From positions 12,518,501 through 12,582,500 of the forward strand of contig JAPTOF010000006.1 of assembly GCA_028554755.1 (NCBI GenBank): a stretch of DNA of 64,000 nucleotides, given 5' to 3'. The translations under genes were made by a program, and so were the position numbers. Below the pieces are notes generated by a model that was given only the letters and a program-made list of their open reading frames with translations, ran no database searches and was not told where the DNA came from. Positions 10,667-25,100 of this stretch are shown here, piece by piece. Position 1 is the stretch's first letter. Each line of letters begins with the position of its first letter. The DNA is from Cordia subcordata. Its lineage: Eukaryota > Streptophyta > Magnoliopsida > Boraginales > Cordiaceae.

Positions 10667-13183
10667 ATTCAACATATATGCATGCCTAACAGTAATTATA
10701 AAACACTGTCACTTCTATCTTTGTTGTTATTTGATTTTTATTTAACCATTATTTCACCATCTTTATTAATCTCCTTAATGTTGCTATTATTGTTGAATGG
10801 CTGTCTTTAACGGCTGTCTTTAACTTGAGGCATGTTTTGGTATCATTGTTATTTCCTATTTTCTATTTTTGTTGATCAAAGTTCAAAAACCAAGTCATTT
10901 GTTTTTGTTTTTATCTTTTAGAAAAATAAAAACTAACAACCTATTTTTACAACTTCAGCAAACAAGAAAAAATGATTTACTCATGTTGTGGCAACAGGTT
11001 TTTAAAACTTTTATTTATATTTTAACAACAACACTTGTTAGAATTATGTTTTCAAATCAATATTAACTTACTAAAATTATTTTTGAAAAATAAATAATTA
11101 AAATTAAATATTTTTTTAAATTATTTTTTTAAAAAACCAAATCTTTTTTAAAATAATTTTTGACAAAGATAAATTTATTTTTAAAAGTATTGTTTAAAAA
11201 ATTAAAATTAATTTTATTAAAAAGTAAGTTTCAAAAAATTTAAAATATCATTAAAAGTTAAAAATTTTTAAGAAATATGTTTTTCAAAAATTTAGCATCA
11301 TTTTAAAAATATAATTTTTTAAAAAATAAAATTACTTCATAAAGTAATTTTAAAAAATTAAGATTAATTTATAAAAAGTAATTTCTAAAAGATAAAATTA
11401 TTTTAAAGAATAATTTTAATAAATTAAGAATGAAAATATTTTAAGAATAATTAAACTTATTCTTTAAAAATAATTTCTAAAATAAATAAAAATAACTTTT
11501 CAAAGTATTAAAATCATTTTTTGAAAAAATAATTTGACAGAAAATAAAATTAGTTTTGAAAGGTCATGTTCAAAAAATTAAAATTATTTTGTTAAAAATT
11601 AATTTTAATACATTTTTCGATATAAGCAAACAAGTTTTAACCTCTAGTTTACAAATTGTGTAATAATACCAAACAAGCTTCAGTTTTGTTTTTGGTTACC
11701 GTTTTCAATTTTTTTTTTTATGTTTCTAGTTTGTGTTTATAATATTTTAGTAAGTGATATTAAACGACCCCACATGCATGATTAACGACAACTTTACTGA
11801 CGTTTTATTCTATGTCGGTGGCCTTCTAGTTTTCCTATAATGAAATTCCCCCTTCGTTGAATCTGGCCATGGAAAAAGCCTTTTACTTATTTTGGTGTTT
11901 CTCATTGTGCTTTTACTACTTTTCTTTCGGTCCATTTGAATTTATTTTTTTCAAAAGTACTTTTTTTAACAATTTTTAAAAAATAATTTTTTTAAGAAGT
12001 TGAAAATTTTAAATTCTTAAAAAATTTGTATTTGAACTTTTTCAAAACTTTATTTTTTTTTAAAGTCAAATCAAATAATTATTGTAAATTTAATGTAACT
12101 TTTCAAGGGGGAAAAAAGAAAAAGTACTTGTTCTTAAAAAAAAACCGACCCAACCAAGCCCTTCTTCTCTTCTCATGGGTACCACTGCCAACTTCGGATT
12201 AAAAATCTACAATTATGGAATCCCTCATAATGTTATGATACTATTTGCAAGAAGATCAAAGTTCGAGAATAAAATAGAAACATAATGGCACTGGTTTACT
12301 GAATTTGAATGGACTTTCTTACTTTATAGTCTCTAACCTGGCTACGTTAAGAGATCATGTAAATATGAAAGTGAACTATGAATAGTGAGGCTCACAGTTA
12401 TCCAGAAAGAGCCATTATATGATTTGTTCAAGCTTGAAATTGCAAAAATGGAAAGATTATTTTACATAAAATACGAGCTTTACATATTTAAGTTTTTTCT
12501 TTTCTAACCCTCACCCTCAATCTAATCCTCGCCCTCGTAAAATTCAAACTCAAATCATCATAATCTCTAACTATTTCAATTACCCTCTTCCTTGTCGGAC
12601 AGCTGCCTTGGCAGTGCTATCCACTTCGTTTTTCTCTTTTTGTGCCATTGGGTGCTGAGACTATTGTAGCAAAGTACGTTCTCCTCCTGTAATTTAACAA
12701 ACTACAGCTTGTCGAAGAAGTGACTGGCCTCAAGGGCAGGAAATATTATTATATTATTATGAATTGATAGTTTCGAACATTATGTTCTACTTTCCTGTGT
12801 GGCAACTATCAAAGTCCTATGCTGAGAGCTGACAATTTTACAAAACACATCTAAAATAATCCAAACAAGAAATAGAAAAAAATAAAAATCGCAGCCAGTG
12901 GCAGTGGGAACCGACAGCCTCATTGGCCTCATATACATCCGCCATTGACATGCCGTGTTCTCTTGGAGAAGGATAAAAAGGGTCACTCTTCCTAGAAGAT
13001 AATGCCGTATTATTGGCTTCAACCTCCCATTAAACAACCAAATAAATAAATAATAAATATACAAAACTAAACATATTGTAGAGTGAACAAATCAAGGCTG
13101 TACAAACGCTCTGCTCAAGCTCTAACATAACTAAGAAAACCTATCTTGCAGTTATCATCTTCCAACAACAAAGAATATGCAGT
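10667..13183. other. Intergenic DNA downstream of MMS19
   Basis: From about 11060 to 11650 the sequence is extremely AT-rich, with many variants of AAAATTATTTT, possibly a decayed simple-sequence array. At about 12490-12600 the minus strand shows a B-box-like GAGTTTGAATTTTAC followed by GAGGGCGAGG and an A-rich tail, which may be a decayed SINE (weak). No coding region is supported. Confidence 0.4.
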
Positions 13184-16100
13184 CTAGAACAATGCCACCC
13201 TGTGCTCTGCTAACCTGCACCGGAGATGTACATAAATGAATTCTCACTCCTCACCATTTCATAAATTATTGGTCATTCTGTTGATCAACACTTGAACAAA
13301 AAAGCAAGGATATGTTACAACATTTTAGCAAACATCCATTGAAGAGATGATTTTAGGCGTTGATAGCTCTCACTAACAACATAGATTAACTCATAATCTC
13401 ACATTCGTGAGTATAGCTAGATTATGAGCGTCATACAGTAACAGGGACTTCAGGTGAAAACCACATCTGTATTTTTTTTCCCCTTTTTTCAAAAGGTACA
13501 CATCTTCTTCTGTATTTTGGACCGAATACTGTACTAAAGAGTAGGTGTGATGGTAGAAAAACAACTAATGTCATGTTCCACCTTATTGGTATCATGCCAC
13601 CGAAAAAAGATCAATATGGAACGAGACAAATCTTATCTTTCGCTCTCAGGTATGTCAAAGAGAATATTGTGACAAGTGGTCTCATCATTGAAACAAATGT
13701 AATTTGATTCTAGCATGCGATAGTCCTGTTGGGAAACAAATATTAGCTTCTATTTGTTGCATATGTGAGTTTATATAGTGTACAAGAGCCCTCATCAATG
13801 AAACAGATGGAACTTTATAGCCTGTAACCGTCCCTGTTGGGATAATACCATAGAGCGATCAAGACTCGAGATTTTACCAGTGAAGCTTGTAGTAGTTTCA
13901 GAAATGGAGGGTTCTCATACAATCGAAGCCCTGTTTGATAGGCAAGAGATATTAACAAACATAAGATTACTACTACCAGAACACTGAGATTTAGTAAAGA
14001 AAGAGTTCGAAATGTCCAGTACTCTAACCACGCTTGGCGACACTTGACAGCTTCTTGACGAACAACCCTCTTTGGGTCATCAAGAGCCTTTGTAATTGCT
14101 CGCAAAACCTATACATGAGACTAGGCATATATAACAAGTCCACACGTGTGCATGCAGTTACAGAAGGCAAAGTGCATAAGGTAGGGGCAGGAGTTGTTTT
14201 GGACTGGACAGAAATGATGACTGAAGGACACAAGTGAAACATCTTACTTCAATCACATTAATTCAGAATGATGCACTGGACCCATGAAGATAAGTTAATG
14301 CTTGGTAATTAAAGAAGTATATATGACAAAAACCGATATGAAAGTCCTAGTTTCAAGGAATTATCAGAATTCTGACTAGCATCATGCTTAATGAAACAGA
14401 CCTGTGCTCTCAAGGGATATATTGTTGCATGGGGCAACTCAGACATGGCAACAAGGCACTGTACTGCTGTCTCTCTAATTACCTGAAAGCACAGACGAAA
14501 GTGCAAGTGAATCTTAAGACAATTTCATTATTTGTTTCATCAGAAAAATGACTAGAAAAGTTCTGAACACAAGCAAACAACTTGGTTCCAACTTTCCAAA
14601 CTTGCAAAATATGATCACGTTTTCGAGGCTCAAAAATTCATCAAGTTGACCAATGCACACAAGTGATTGGGTAGGGTGCACTTTGAATGGTACTAAAGGT
14701 CATCAAATATTTGCTCAATATGCTGGCTATTTCTTCTTTCTTTCTAACATTAGCACACTTGACAGGAAATACTTCTTTTCTAAAAGGGAATGAACATTCT
14801 TCCTTCGGGAATGAACATTCTTCCTTCAAGTTTAACGGAGAACTGCAATAGATTGAAAAGTTCTTTGCATTACAACTAAAATGACATGTTTATCTTACCC
14901 AAGTACAGTGCCAACACCAAGCAACATATCACATGAAATGAAACTTGCATCTAACCAACCAAATGCCAGGAGAAAAATAAAAGAAAAACAGAGTTGGGTG
15001 TTGCAATATGATCTATGTTAGAAACATATTCTGGACAACATTAACAATTCAGACCCCATCCCATGCTTGAACAAGACAACAACAGCAGCAAAGCTTTCAG
15101 TCAGCCAAAACCCCAAGACAACATGATATCAACGAATTAAAAGTGGAAAGAGGAGGATGTTTGGGGGAAATATTCCATCCTGAATAAATAGTGTCTATGA
15201 GTGCATGTGTATGGGTTGTTTCACTTTCTTTTTGTTGTTGTTTTCCCCTTTCCCCAGGGTTTTAGGGGGTGATTCCATCACCATTTTCAAATAGCACTGA
15301 TGCAGTCACCTGTTCCACCCTTTCTCTGTATTCCCACCCTCTCCCTGTTAAGAACTCATTGCTGTATGTGTCTCCTTGCCCCTTGTGCAGAGACGTGGCT
15401 TTCCCCTGTTTTGCTTTTTCTCAAGTGTTGGGGTGAGATGGAAAATGCGAGCAAGTACTAGAGTGAAAAAGATGTGTTTTCGAAAGATGTATACCATCAT
15501 ATAAGGGTAGGAGACAAGCCCAATGAGATGCTTGACAATGATAAGTGCATGTTCTACAACAGCTTCTTTTCCTGCAACAAGTGAATTGACAATGTAAAAT
15601 AATATATCAGAAAGGAAAGAAGTGCTAGGAGAAGCTATTATGCTAATCTATAAATAATAAAATTAAAAGCAAGACATTCAGAAACTTGCACTGGTTGGGA
15701 CAGAAATATGAGCTTGAGGTTGTATTGAATTTAATAGCAATCTCTAATGAAAAGAGAAGTCACACCATAACCAACGTTAACAGGTGGACATTACAACTAT
15801 AATGATGGCACTGCCATTATGCTCAGCAAAATTTTCTTCTTCAGCTCCTTACAGCAAATGCCTTGATTAGCTACATCTATGATCTCAAGAATAACAAAAT
15901 AATGACATCCTTCAACTGGTAATCTATCTTTATCCCAAGAATCCATTTAACAGACAGCCCAAGGCAAGCTTGTCTGCATAAATTTTGTGAATGGAAGGTC
16001 CATCAAGAAAACACAACACATCAATATTTCAAGTGTGGAAACTCTGAGTGACAAGCTAAAAACTTCCTATCGTCGGGTTGTCCCATCAATCCAAAAGTTA

Positions 16101-19100
16101 GTATTTTCCTTCTACATCGTTTTCTTGTCACTTTATCCTTTCTCTTATTCCCCTCCTCATCCTTTCTTTTTCTTCTCTTCCACAAACCTGTCAGAAGGGC
16201 CAAGTTTCCGTTTCGAAAAAGGAGAGGCAGTCCACTAAACAGCTCCTCCTACTCCCAGGGCCAGAAGGGAAAAACAGTACTCTTTCTTCTGGGAAGGAGG
16301 AAAGCATCTGAAATTCTTAAGTGATACTCCAACCAATGGAGACTTGCACAATCAAATCCATTGTTCACCAGAGAGAGTGCACAAAATTTACTACCCCTAG
16401 TAAGATGCATGACTTAAGATCTTGACAAACATTTTACTAAGACATACTGGAACTGGTAGGAGTATAAATGAAAATCAAATGATGTCAAACTACTTGTGAC
16501 ATTAGATAAATCCAAATACAGCAATTTACTATGGAAAAACATTACAATCAAGAACCATCTTACTTCATGAATATAAAGAATCCTTACTCACTTAAATGAT
16601 TAAGTTAAATCAACACAGACAATCAACCTTCTGGTCAAAATATTAGAGCCTTCATTAAAAATCTATGTATTGTATGGCAAGCTTCAGAAAAGGTTCCCCC
16701 GAGGTAGGGGCAGAAATTCTTGATAGCTTTTGTCTTCACTAACGCCGTCTCAAATACCACAGATTATCATCTTTTAGCTTTTCCTTGTTTTCTCTATTAC
16801 CTCGAAAATTGTGCTTAGGGACTTAAAAGGACATTTGTTAAAAGCTGGAAGTAGTAGACCCTAATGATGTGATGATTAAACATTCACTTAGTTGGTATTT
16901 CCAAGTGACAACCTGGTGTTCCAAATGTCTACCACAAGAGTATTTGTAATATCAAAAATATCCTCTGAAGGGAGTGAAAAACTTCAAAAACATGTGATGT
17001 CCTGTTTTCTTAAAGGAGTTGAAGCCTTAGCAGTAATAGAAGACCCCTTATCTAATGAAAAAAATTAAAGTTCATCCGAACCCTGTCAGCATCAACATTG
17101 ACCGCCCAAAACAGATAAGATTGCCACAACATCAAATTTTTAGTTTGGTTAAATGCTTCGTGCAGATGAATCAGAAACCCCAGTAACATGGAGCCTTGGA
17201 TGGGGGGAGGGGCAAAAACTGCAGCGGCAATTACATTATCACAAACTTCAAAAGCTCCAAATGTTTTGTGACGATGTGAACATCCCTTGATTAGGAATTT
17301 GACAAATATACGCACATGCATTAGAAATGTTGTCAAATATTTTCTGAATGAAATCTAAATCCTCATGTTGAGCAAAAGTCTTACCATTTTTATCCATCAA
17401 TATCCCAGATATGACCAGTAAGACACTGTAGACTATATTGTTGTTGGCAGTGTCCTTGCTCAACATGGATAAGCAATCTAGTAGTATAGGGATGAGCTGC
17501 AGGATAAGCCCAATGTTGAATGATCAGCACATGTTTAAATAACAGACAATGAAAAATCCCTGAGACTAATAGCAAGTTTTGGCTAACCTTTCGGGCTTCG
17601 CTCAAGATAGCAGTTAATGGAGTATCAGATACAATATGTGCCAGAGCTCTGTATAGCATGGACCTGAAACCAGAGAGCCAAGACTTAGCAGAAGACCAGA
17701 AAGACGCATGTAGTCAGTGGTGGAACTACATGTGCCTGGGGGGGGAAATGGTCCTCCCCTTGGAACTTGCTGACTTCAGCAGCCTTCTACAGTTAGGATT
17801 TTGTTTCATTCAAATTGTGTGGATAAGTAGATGGGCAGAATTGACATAGGCAAATAAATGTGAACTCTGGTGCTTTCTCAAATAGAGCAGCACAAAGTAG
17901 TGAAGAGGTGTTTATTAAGAAAATTATGATGTGGATTTCGAAACCGATCTATACAGCTAAAATCCTTGTAGTGACTCCAAAATTAGAAGTAATGGCCGTT
18001 GTCCAGATAAGTACAACACACATGCTAAGACAAATTACAGAAATCAATAAGATCAACAAATATGAGTTTCAACAGAATAGTAGAGTTCAAAACTAGGAAG
18101 ACATAAAATAAGCTATGTTGGATGTACCTAACAGTTGGAGATTCAGCTTTCTGTATCGAAGACAATAAAATGGGCCACATAGTGTTGAAGAACCGTTGCT
18201 TATAAAGTGGTCGAATGGTTGCATGATACTTTTTGTTCAAACAAACTTCAGAGTCACTCATAAGAATTTCAAAAGCATCAGCAGCAGATTTCATTAGAGA
18301 AACCAATTCCTGCTTTTTGTTATCTTCTGTTGCATCCTTCAACTTCTTGAAACCAAGATTATCATCTAATAGTAAGAAACTCATAAGAGTAATAATCACA
18401 TCTTTTACTCTTTCATGACCCCGCATTAACAAACCTTTTCCTATCCATGCTAGTCCAACAATGGCATGAACCTGACCAGATGCACAGCTTGGAGTGCTTA
18501 GTCTCAAACTACTGATATCCACACAGCTGACATCACTAACACCAGATCCTTCTTTTGCAGTAACATTATAAAAGGAATTCAAGATACAACTGCTAAATAT
18601 TATATCCAAGGCTTCCTCCAAAGTACACTCTGCTGGTATATTTGTTCTCAGTGGTAGCTTGTTCAGCAAAGAACCCAATGCATGAGCAGATGGAATATGA
18701 CCAGCATGAAGGCTCACTACAAATAACTGCAATATTAGTCTTATGTTTGGAATGTGGGTTTGAGGACGTAATGCTATAATAACAGCCGCAAAGAGTGAAG
18801 TAATCCACTTGTCTCTACATGAAAATCCATCAAGAGTGTGACAAACTTTGAACCCTTCTGATTTGAACAGAGTGGCACCAGATATTGTTGCCCTCCATGG
18901 TGAAAAGTTGCCCGATGAAAGTACCTTGAAAGCTTTGTGGAAAATCATCTCCTGCCCTTCTTGTGAGCAATTCCCAACAATTTGCTTCATTGCCACCACT
19001 GTTGCATCAAGAAGTTCCTAAGAGTTGCATGCATATAAGATGATCATAAGTCCAGATAACTTATCACTATGTCAACAATTGTAAATGCTGAAGAAATTTT

Positions 19101-22100
19101 CCTTTCAAAATATACTGTCCCCCACCACCCCCCCCCCCACCCCCTCTCTTTCCTCCTGTCTTCCCCCCAACCTCCAAAATAGAAAAGCACACACACATAC
19201 AAAAAAAAAAACCCCATGCCACAAATGCCCCAAACTACACAATCCGGAAAAGAAGACTGAGAACAACATAAAAGTTTGGGCAGCCAAAAGAGATGCCTAT
19301 CTGAAAGAGGATTAGAGACAAGAAATAGACGTGATGGGTACACTTACATTTTCCTGAAAGCCAAACCTGAAAAACACAGTATTGTCAATTTTGCCCCAAA
19401 TATTAGCAGCAAAGCTCACTAGGACCTCCTCAGAACCTCCAACTTCATGAAACCTGAGACCACGTTGACAAGTGCTTTAGGTAACCAGCCAAAGCATCAG
19501 GGAGAAATTACTTATTTCTGTTACACTTTCCTTTTCTGGGTTATCCTAAATCTTATCCACCTTCCTTCGGTTAGGAAGCTATATGTTGCACTACTTATTT
19601 ACTATATTAAGAATCACCCTATAGGACCCACCTTCAAAGTTATAAATATTTATAAGTCAAAATGTTTCACCTGGCACAACTTGAAAGGAGACCAACAGAA
19701 TACCATATCATGATCAAAAAACTGTCCTAAAATTTCCTTCAGCAAGGAATAATGATATTCATTAATTTGGTAGGTAATGAGGAAGCAATATACTTAGGAG
19801 ACACACCAGACAATATGGGTTAAACTACATTTTGTATATGTTAATGAGACAGCCTTCTAGCTGCTTTATATGCAGAAGAACTTCAACATAGACATGTACA
19901 GAAATTTGATGATGCCATCAGATCCACTGAGATATCTTCCTATTTTCAGTGGATTGTTTGAGTTGTTTTATTCTACTTCCACATCCCCCCAACCCCCCAA
20001 ACAAAAAAAAAAACCCCACCTAAGGGAAATCCTGTTTGTATGCTCTTGCATCAAGAGGTTATTTAAAATGTTATAACATCCTTTTCCAATTTCCTTTCTT
20101 GTAAGGTAAAGTAAGGGTAACAAACTCATAATTTCAGACGAAGACAGTGTATTTTTACTATTTTTCAGCATCAAGAACTAAATATCTTTTGCATGTATCA
20201 GCTAAAATAAGTAAATCCCATATAAGACACCCTCAATTCGCATAATTCAAAATATGTTACAATTGACATCACAGTAAAAGAAAATTGATTCCATATGAAT
20301 ATCATGTCAGAAAAGAAAAAGTAAGTCAATATCTTGTGATGACTAGAGGCTCAATACAAGGTTCCTGTTTTTGTGTCTCAATTTGTGGTAGGTGGAGGAG
20401 ATTAGGGCAAAAACATCAAAATTAATTCTGTACAAACTTAAATCTTTTACTCTTAACTAGAAAGAAACAATGAATGTGAAAATCTGCAAAGCCGAGAAAG
20501 TGTTGCTTGGAATTTGGAACAATCACGTGTAGCAATGAAGATTTCAGTAGCTAAAAGTAGAATTCACAAAAAAATGAAAAGCCTATAAGATTAGCAGATA
20601 AAATCATATATAGATTGACCGTTATGAGCAACAAGAAAGAGCAGCACAAATTTTGCCTGATGTCTGCATACCATGGAAGCAACTTAGAGGAGTAACAATC
20701 CAAAACCTTAGACGTTAAGTCAGCAGACTTCAAATCCCCATTAACCTGCACCACAAAGAGAATCATGTGAAGTGACAATAAATCAAGAAGATAGAACTGT
20801 CATAGCTACCTAGGAGGATAATGAAAAGTGTGCAGATGGAAAACCATTAAAATGGAAATATGACATCGAGCCTGTTCAAGTAAGAAAGCATCTCAGCTTT
20901 CACAATTTGCTGATATTGCCAAGGGAGTTTCAAGCACGTAAATGGAAGAACAAACTAAAAGAAATGGGAAATCCATTATCAGAATTTCCTTTAAAGCATG
21001 AATTCAAATATGTATAAAGCTGCATAATGCCTCAAAAATAAAGGTATATCTATTAAAAGAAGAGACTGAAACAGAAAACATACATAAACCTCTGACAACT
21101 TCACAGATATCATCTCGTCCAGCCCTTTTAGAAGTTTTAGTGCAAAATTCTGTCCTGTCATTCCAATCTCACAAATTGCTTGCAACTTGAGTGATAGAGG
21201 CATAGTATGATCATTGGAAGCCAATAGAGAAACCACGTTCTCCAGAACAATACGCTCAAAGCCCGCTGCTTTGTCCAATTCATGATGTTCACCAATGAAT
21301 AAACCAACTTGACGCAGTGCAGTCAATGTTGATTTCCATAAGAAAGTCTTCTCAAAATTTGAAGTAAGGATAGCCATCAGCTTCAGCAAAATATCCTCAT
21401 AGATGGATTTTGACTCTGGGAGAAAGCCTTCAGGGAACATGGCCAACCATTGTAGACCCTTCACTGTACTTTGACCCCAGGGGAGAAAAGAAGAAAAATG
21501 AAAAAGAGAAACAGAAAGTTTAGTTGAAGAAATGTATTAATAATGGAAAATTTTTACAATTTGCACCAAAAGGGTGCAAACCCAATTAAACTGAGCTATG
21601 CAAAAATTTTGTTTGGAAGTTCCTCCACATCCTACTTGATACATTGTCTGGGTATTATTTTTTAACACGGAAATCAGGTAAACTTAAGTTATAGGCCACT
21701 GTAGAAGGAAAACATCCGGTAAAACCTTTTCTTGGCTACTGCTCTCTAGTCTTTCAGCTTAATTATTTCTCTTATCTCTTCACTGCAAATTAGAAAAGTG
21801 AAAAAATGGAAAATAAAAGAAATTCCCTCAATACATATTAGAATTGTCATTATTGAGTTTATGCATCATTTCTTAGAAAGTGGAGTACATAAGAGAATTT
21901 TATTTCTTGGTTTTTCAACAAGCCCTGTGAAAGAATTCCTTTCATCATTCTTTCTAGAAATCCTTTGCCTTAACTCCCAACCCTCCCAACTTAATATCCC
22001 CTAAGCACAGCTCTTGTCTTCATTTTCAGGTGGCAATTGCATGTACGAAAACACTTAATGCATATAAAATAGGAACTGGAAGATATCAATAACTTGGTTT

Positions 22101-25100
22101 CTCAGAACAGCATGAATCTATGTCTCTGTTGTGCAGTATCTCGTCTGGTTCCTGTCCATGTGACCATATTTCTCCTGAATATAAGATTCTAGATGCCTCA
22201 CATAACTGCTTTCAGACTTTGCAGTAAAAGCCCACAAAAGGAGAAAGGAAAAAATAAATAAATAAGTAGAATAAAATGATGCAGAGACATATTATTTACA
22301 CATGAAGAATATTAAATGAGCACTTGGATTTCCATATTTAAAACTGCAAATGAAAATATTCACTCAACCAACAAGCCAAGATATAGTTTGCAGATGAAAC
22401 ACAATGCAAAAGAATTCAAGAAAAGAGACGAGGTTATCCAACAGAATGAGTTGAATTGGAGATCACTTTAGCATGAGCTTCTAAAAGCATAAAAAGGAAC
22501 TAACCATATGGATCCACACAAACAAGTGAAAATCTCTCACAACTACATCCTAGTGAAGTAAACTGCCTGCCTGTTTTACATTTGTTATTATCTTAAATAA
22601 AAGATAAAACATATGCATTAGGAAAACAAAGATATTTACCTCCTAAATGAATATAAGCATTCCAAGAGCTCTCAGAAGTACTTGCTCCTAGAACTGACAT
22701 GAAGACCTTGTTTAATGGCATAAAGAAGTTTTGAAGCATGCAGCACCATGGCTCCTTAGCAAGATCAGCTAGTTGGGTGAATCTATCAATGCTCAGGACC
22801 AAAGATCTGCATGCATCAAGAAGCTCAACAAAGAGATACAGAGATCCAAAATTAACTCGTGATGAAAGAAAATAGTCCTCGGATAAATATCCATCATCAG
22901 ATGGATTTTCAACTGAAATTCCCAGACCACCCATTAAGCAAGGAAGGAAACTTTGAAATACTTTGTTGCAGGACGTAATGGAAGATCTGGCCACAACAGA
23001 TAAAATACAACCAACTGCATGTAATCTTTGTTTCTTTTCTATTAAAATATCACTGAAGTCCTGAAACTGAGCTAAAGAGTTTATAAATGCAGTTATCTCC
23101 TTGTCGCTGACAACCATACATAAGAAAGAACCATTATCGTTCCGGACAGCCTCCTGCAGGAGTAAGAGGGCTTCTGTTGTAATTTCATTGTCCTGGAAAC
23201 CCATACCACCAGTTGGATCTGATTCCATTGGAGGGGCAGACTTAGGTGAAATGTATAGTGCTTCTTTTAAAGAAGACCAAAGAGCTTCAGTGTATTTCGC
23301 CATTCTGTCTGCTCCATATTTTGGCATGCAGCAGCTGAGATACCTTAAAGACTCAATCTGCAAGCATAACAAAGTTACCTAAGCTATTGGTGACAATAAC
23401 ATTGTGACTGCAAGTAGAAGTATAATGGTTACCCTACCTTTGCTGATGGTAGAGAAGCAGCGAGTTTTTCGAAAAGCAATGGTATACAAAATGGCTCAAA
23501 TAGTGGGGTCGAAGCAAATGCCCGCTGAAAACATAGATCTTGGTTAGAGTCCACATGAAAAATGAATGAAATTAAATATCCTAAAGTAAATCAAAACTTG
23601 AAAGTACAGCACTTGCACTCTTTTGAAGCCAAATTACAGAAGTAAAGTGCATGTTCCTCTTTTCTGGGGGTTTATGAGGCGCAAAGAGTATGCAGGCCAA
23701 ATATGTTGTAGATTTCCAAAATTTTGCTTAGTACAAGTTCATATCTCTTTCTGAAATATTTGAAAGAAACAATACTTTAATCCTTTTACCAATTTTATTT
23801 TTGGGGAGATTAATACAACATTATTCATCTGAAACAAGTGGCAGCCATGGGTGCCTAAGCAACAAAGTTCCCTAAATATATCCCGAGTCCAAAAGAGAAA
23901 GAAAGTGGAATGTCCATCAGCAAATTGTAAGAGACGTATGGAAAGGCTAACCCAATTCTCAGCATACCTAGATACTATTTAAAATTTAATTATGTGCATA
24001 GATTCATCACTTTGTACATTATACAATCTTGTTGGTTGCTTTGAGGAGCAAAACTAATATTCAGCTAAAGCACTTTAAGTTATACCATTAGCACCCTTGA
24101 GAGCTCCTCTCTCTTCACATCAACATCTTCATTCTTCGGCTGACATGGCCATAACAAATAAGTTAGGAAATTAAACAAAGCCCTGTCTGTTAGGAATGTG
24201 AATAGAGAAAAGAATGCCCAGCTTAATCAAGACTTCATAGAAGTCGTGTTGGCTGCAGAGTACATATGCTGATGCACAATTGAAAATGGTAAACAGAGAA
24301 AGCAGAGGAGAGAAGAAGCCAAATATTTCTGTGATCTCACATGCGTAAAATGAATAGGGAAGTAACAGCCCAATAATTCAAACAGCTCTTCAGCAATGTC
24401 TGCTAGTGGACCTGATGATTCAGGAAATAATCCCGCCAGGAGTTCAACTATATGAAACGTAAGCATTAAGCACTGAGGATCTTTCTCCCCATCAATAGCT
24501 TCACAGATTCCATATAGAAGTGTGTCCCCCTGAACCACAAAAACAAACCAGTAAATATGAAACCAAAAAGACTTTCTGAAATGTCATTTGACAATTTCGA
24601 AACCTTTGAATATGTTTAAGGAAAAAAAGGAAGGCAAAAAAGTAAAAAGGAAAAAAAAATAAAAAAAAAGATCAACTCAAATGAGATGCCCTCCTTAAGC
24701 ACGTCAGGAAAAACAAATAAGATCCTAGAAAACACATCAAAGTACTTAGTCTGAAGTATAGCAAATCTGAAGCAAATAAACAAGTAACAAGAAGCATCAA
24801 AACTATATTATGTGGTTTCATATTAGATAAATGCCAAACCAATCTTGTATTGTCTACTATGCATCACATCCAAAGTAAGATCCTAATACGTGAAAAAATA
24901 TAAATAAATAAATAATATGACAGTAAAGACAAAGCCGTAAATATAGATCTATAAATACCACTGCTACAACTGCATCAGGATAGCGTTCCAGAAGGCATTC
25001 CAAGAGTTGAAAACAGAGCTGCCACAAATTCAAATTACAGGTTTAAGCATCTACAGTAATAAAATTTGCTACAGAAAAGTAAGTCCACTTAGTATGTATT

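Noticed and set aside
13815..14028. Read-through extension of MMS19 as an added membrane segment
   Set aside because: The family ends shortly after CRQAW, and a usable donor sits at 14029; the hydrophobic tail is most likely intron.
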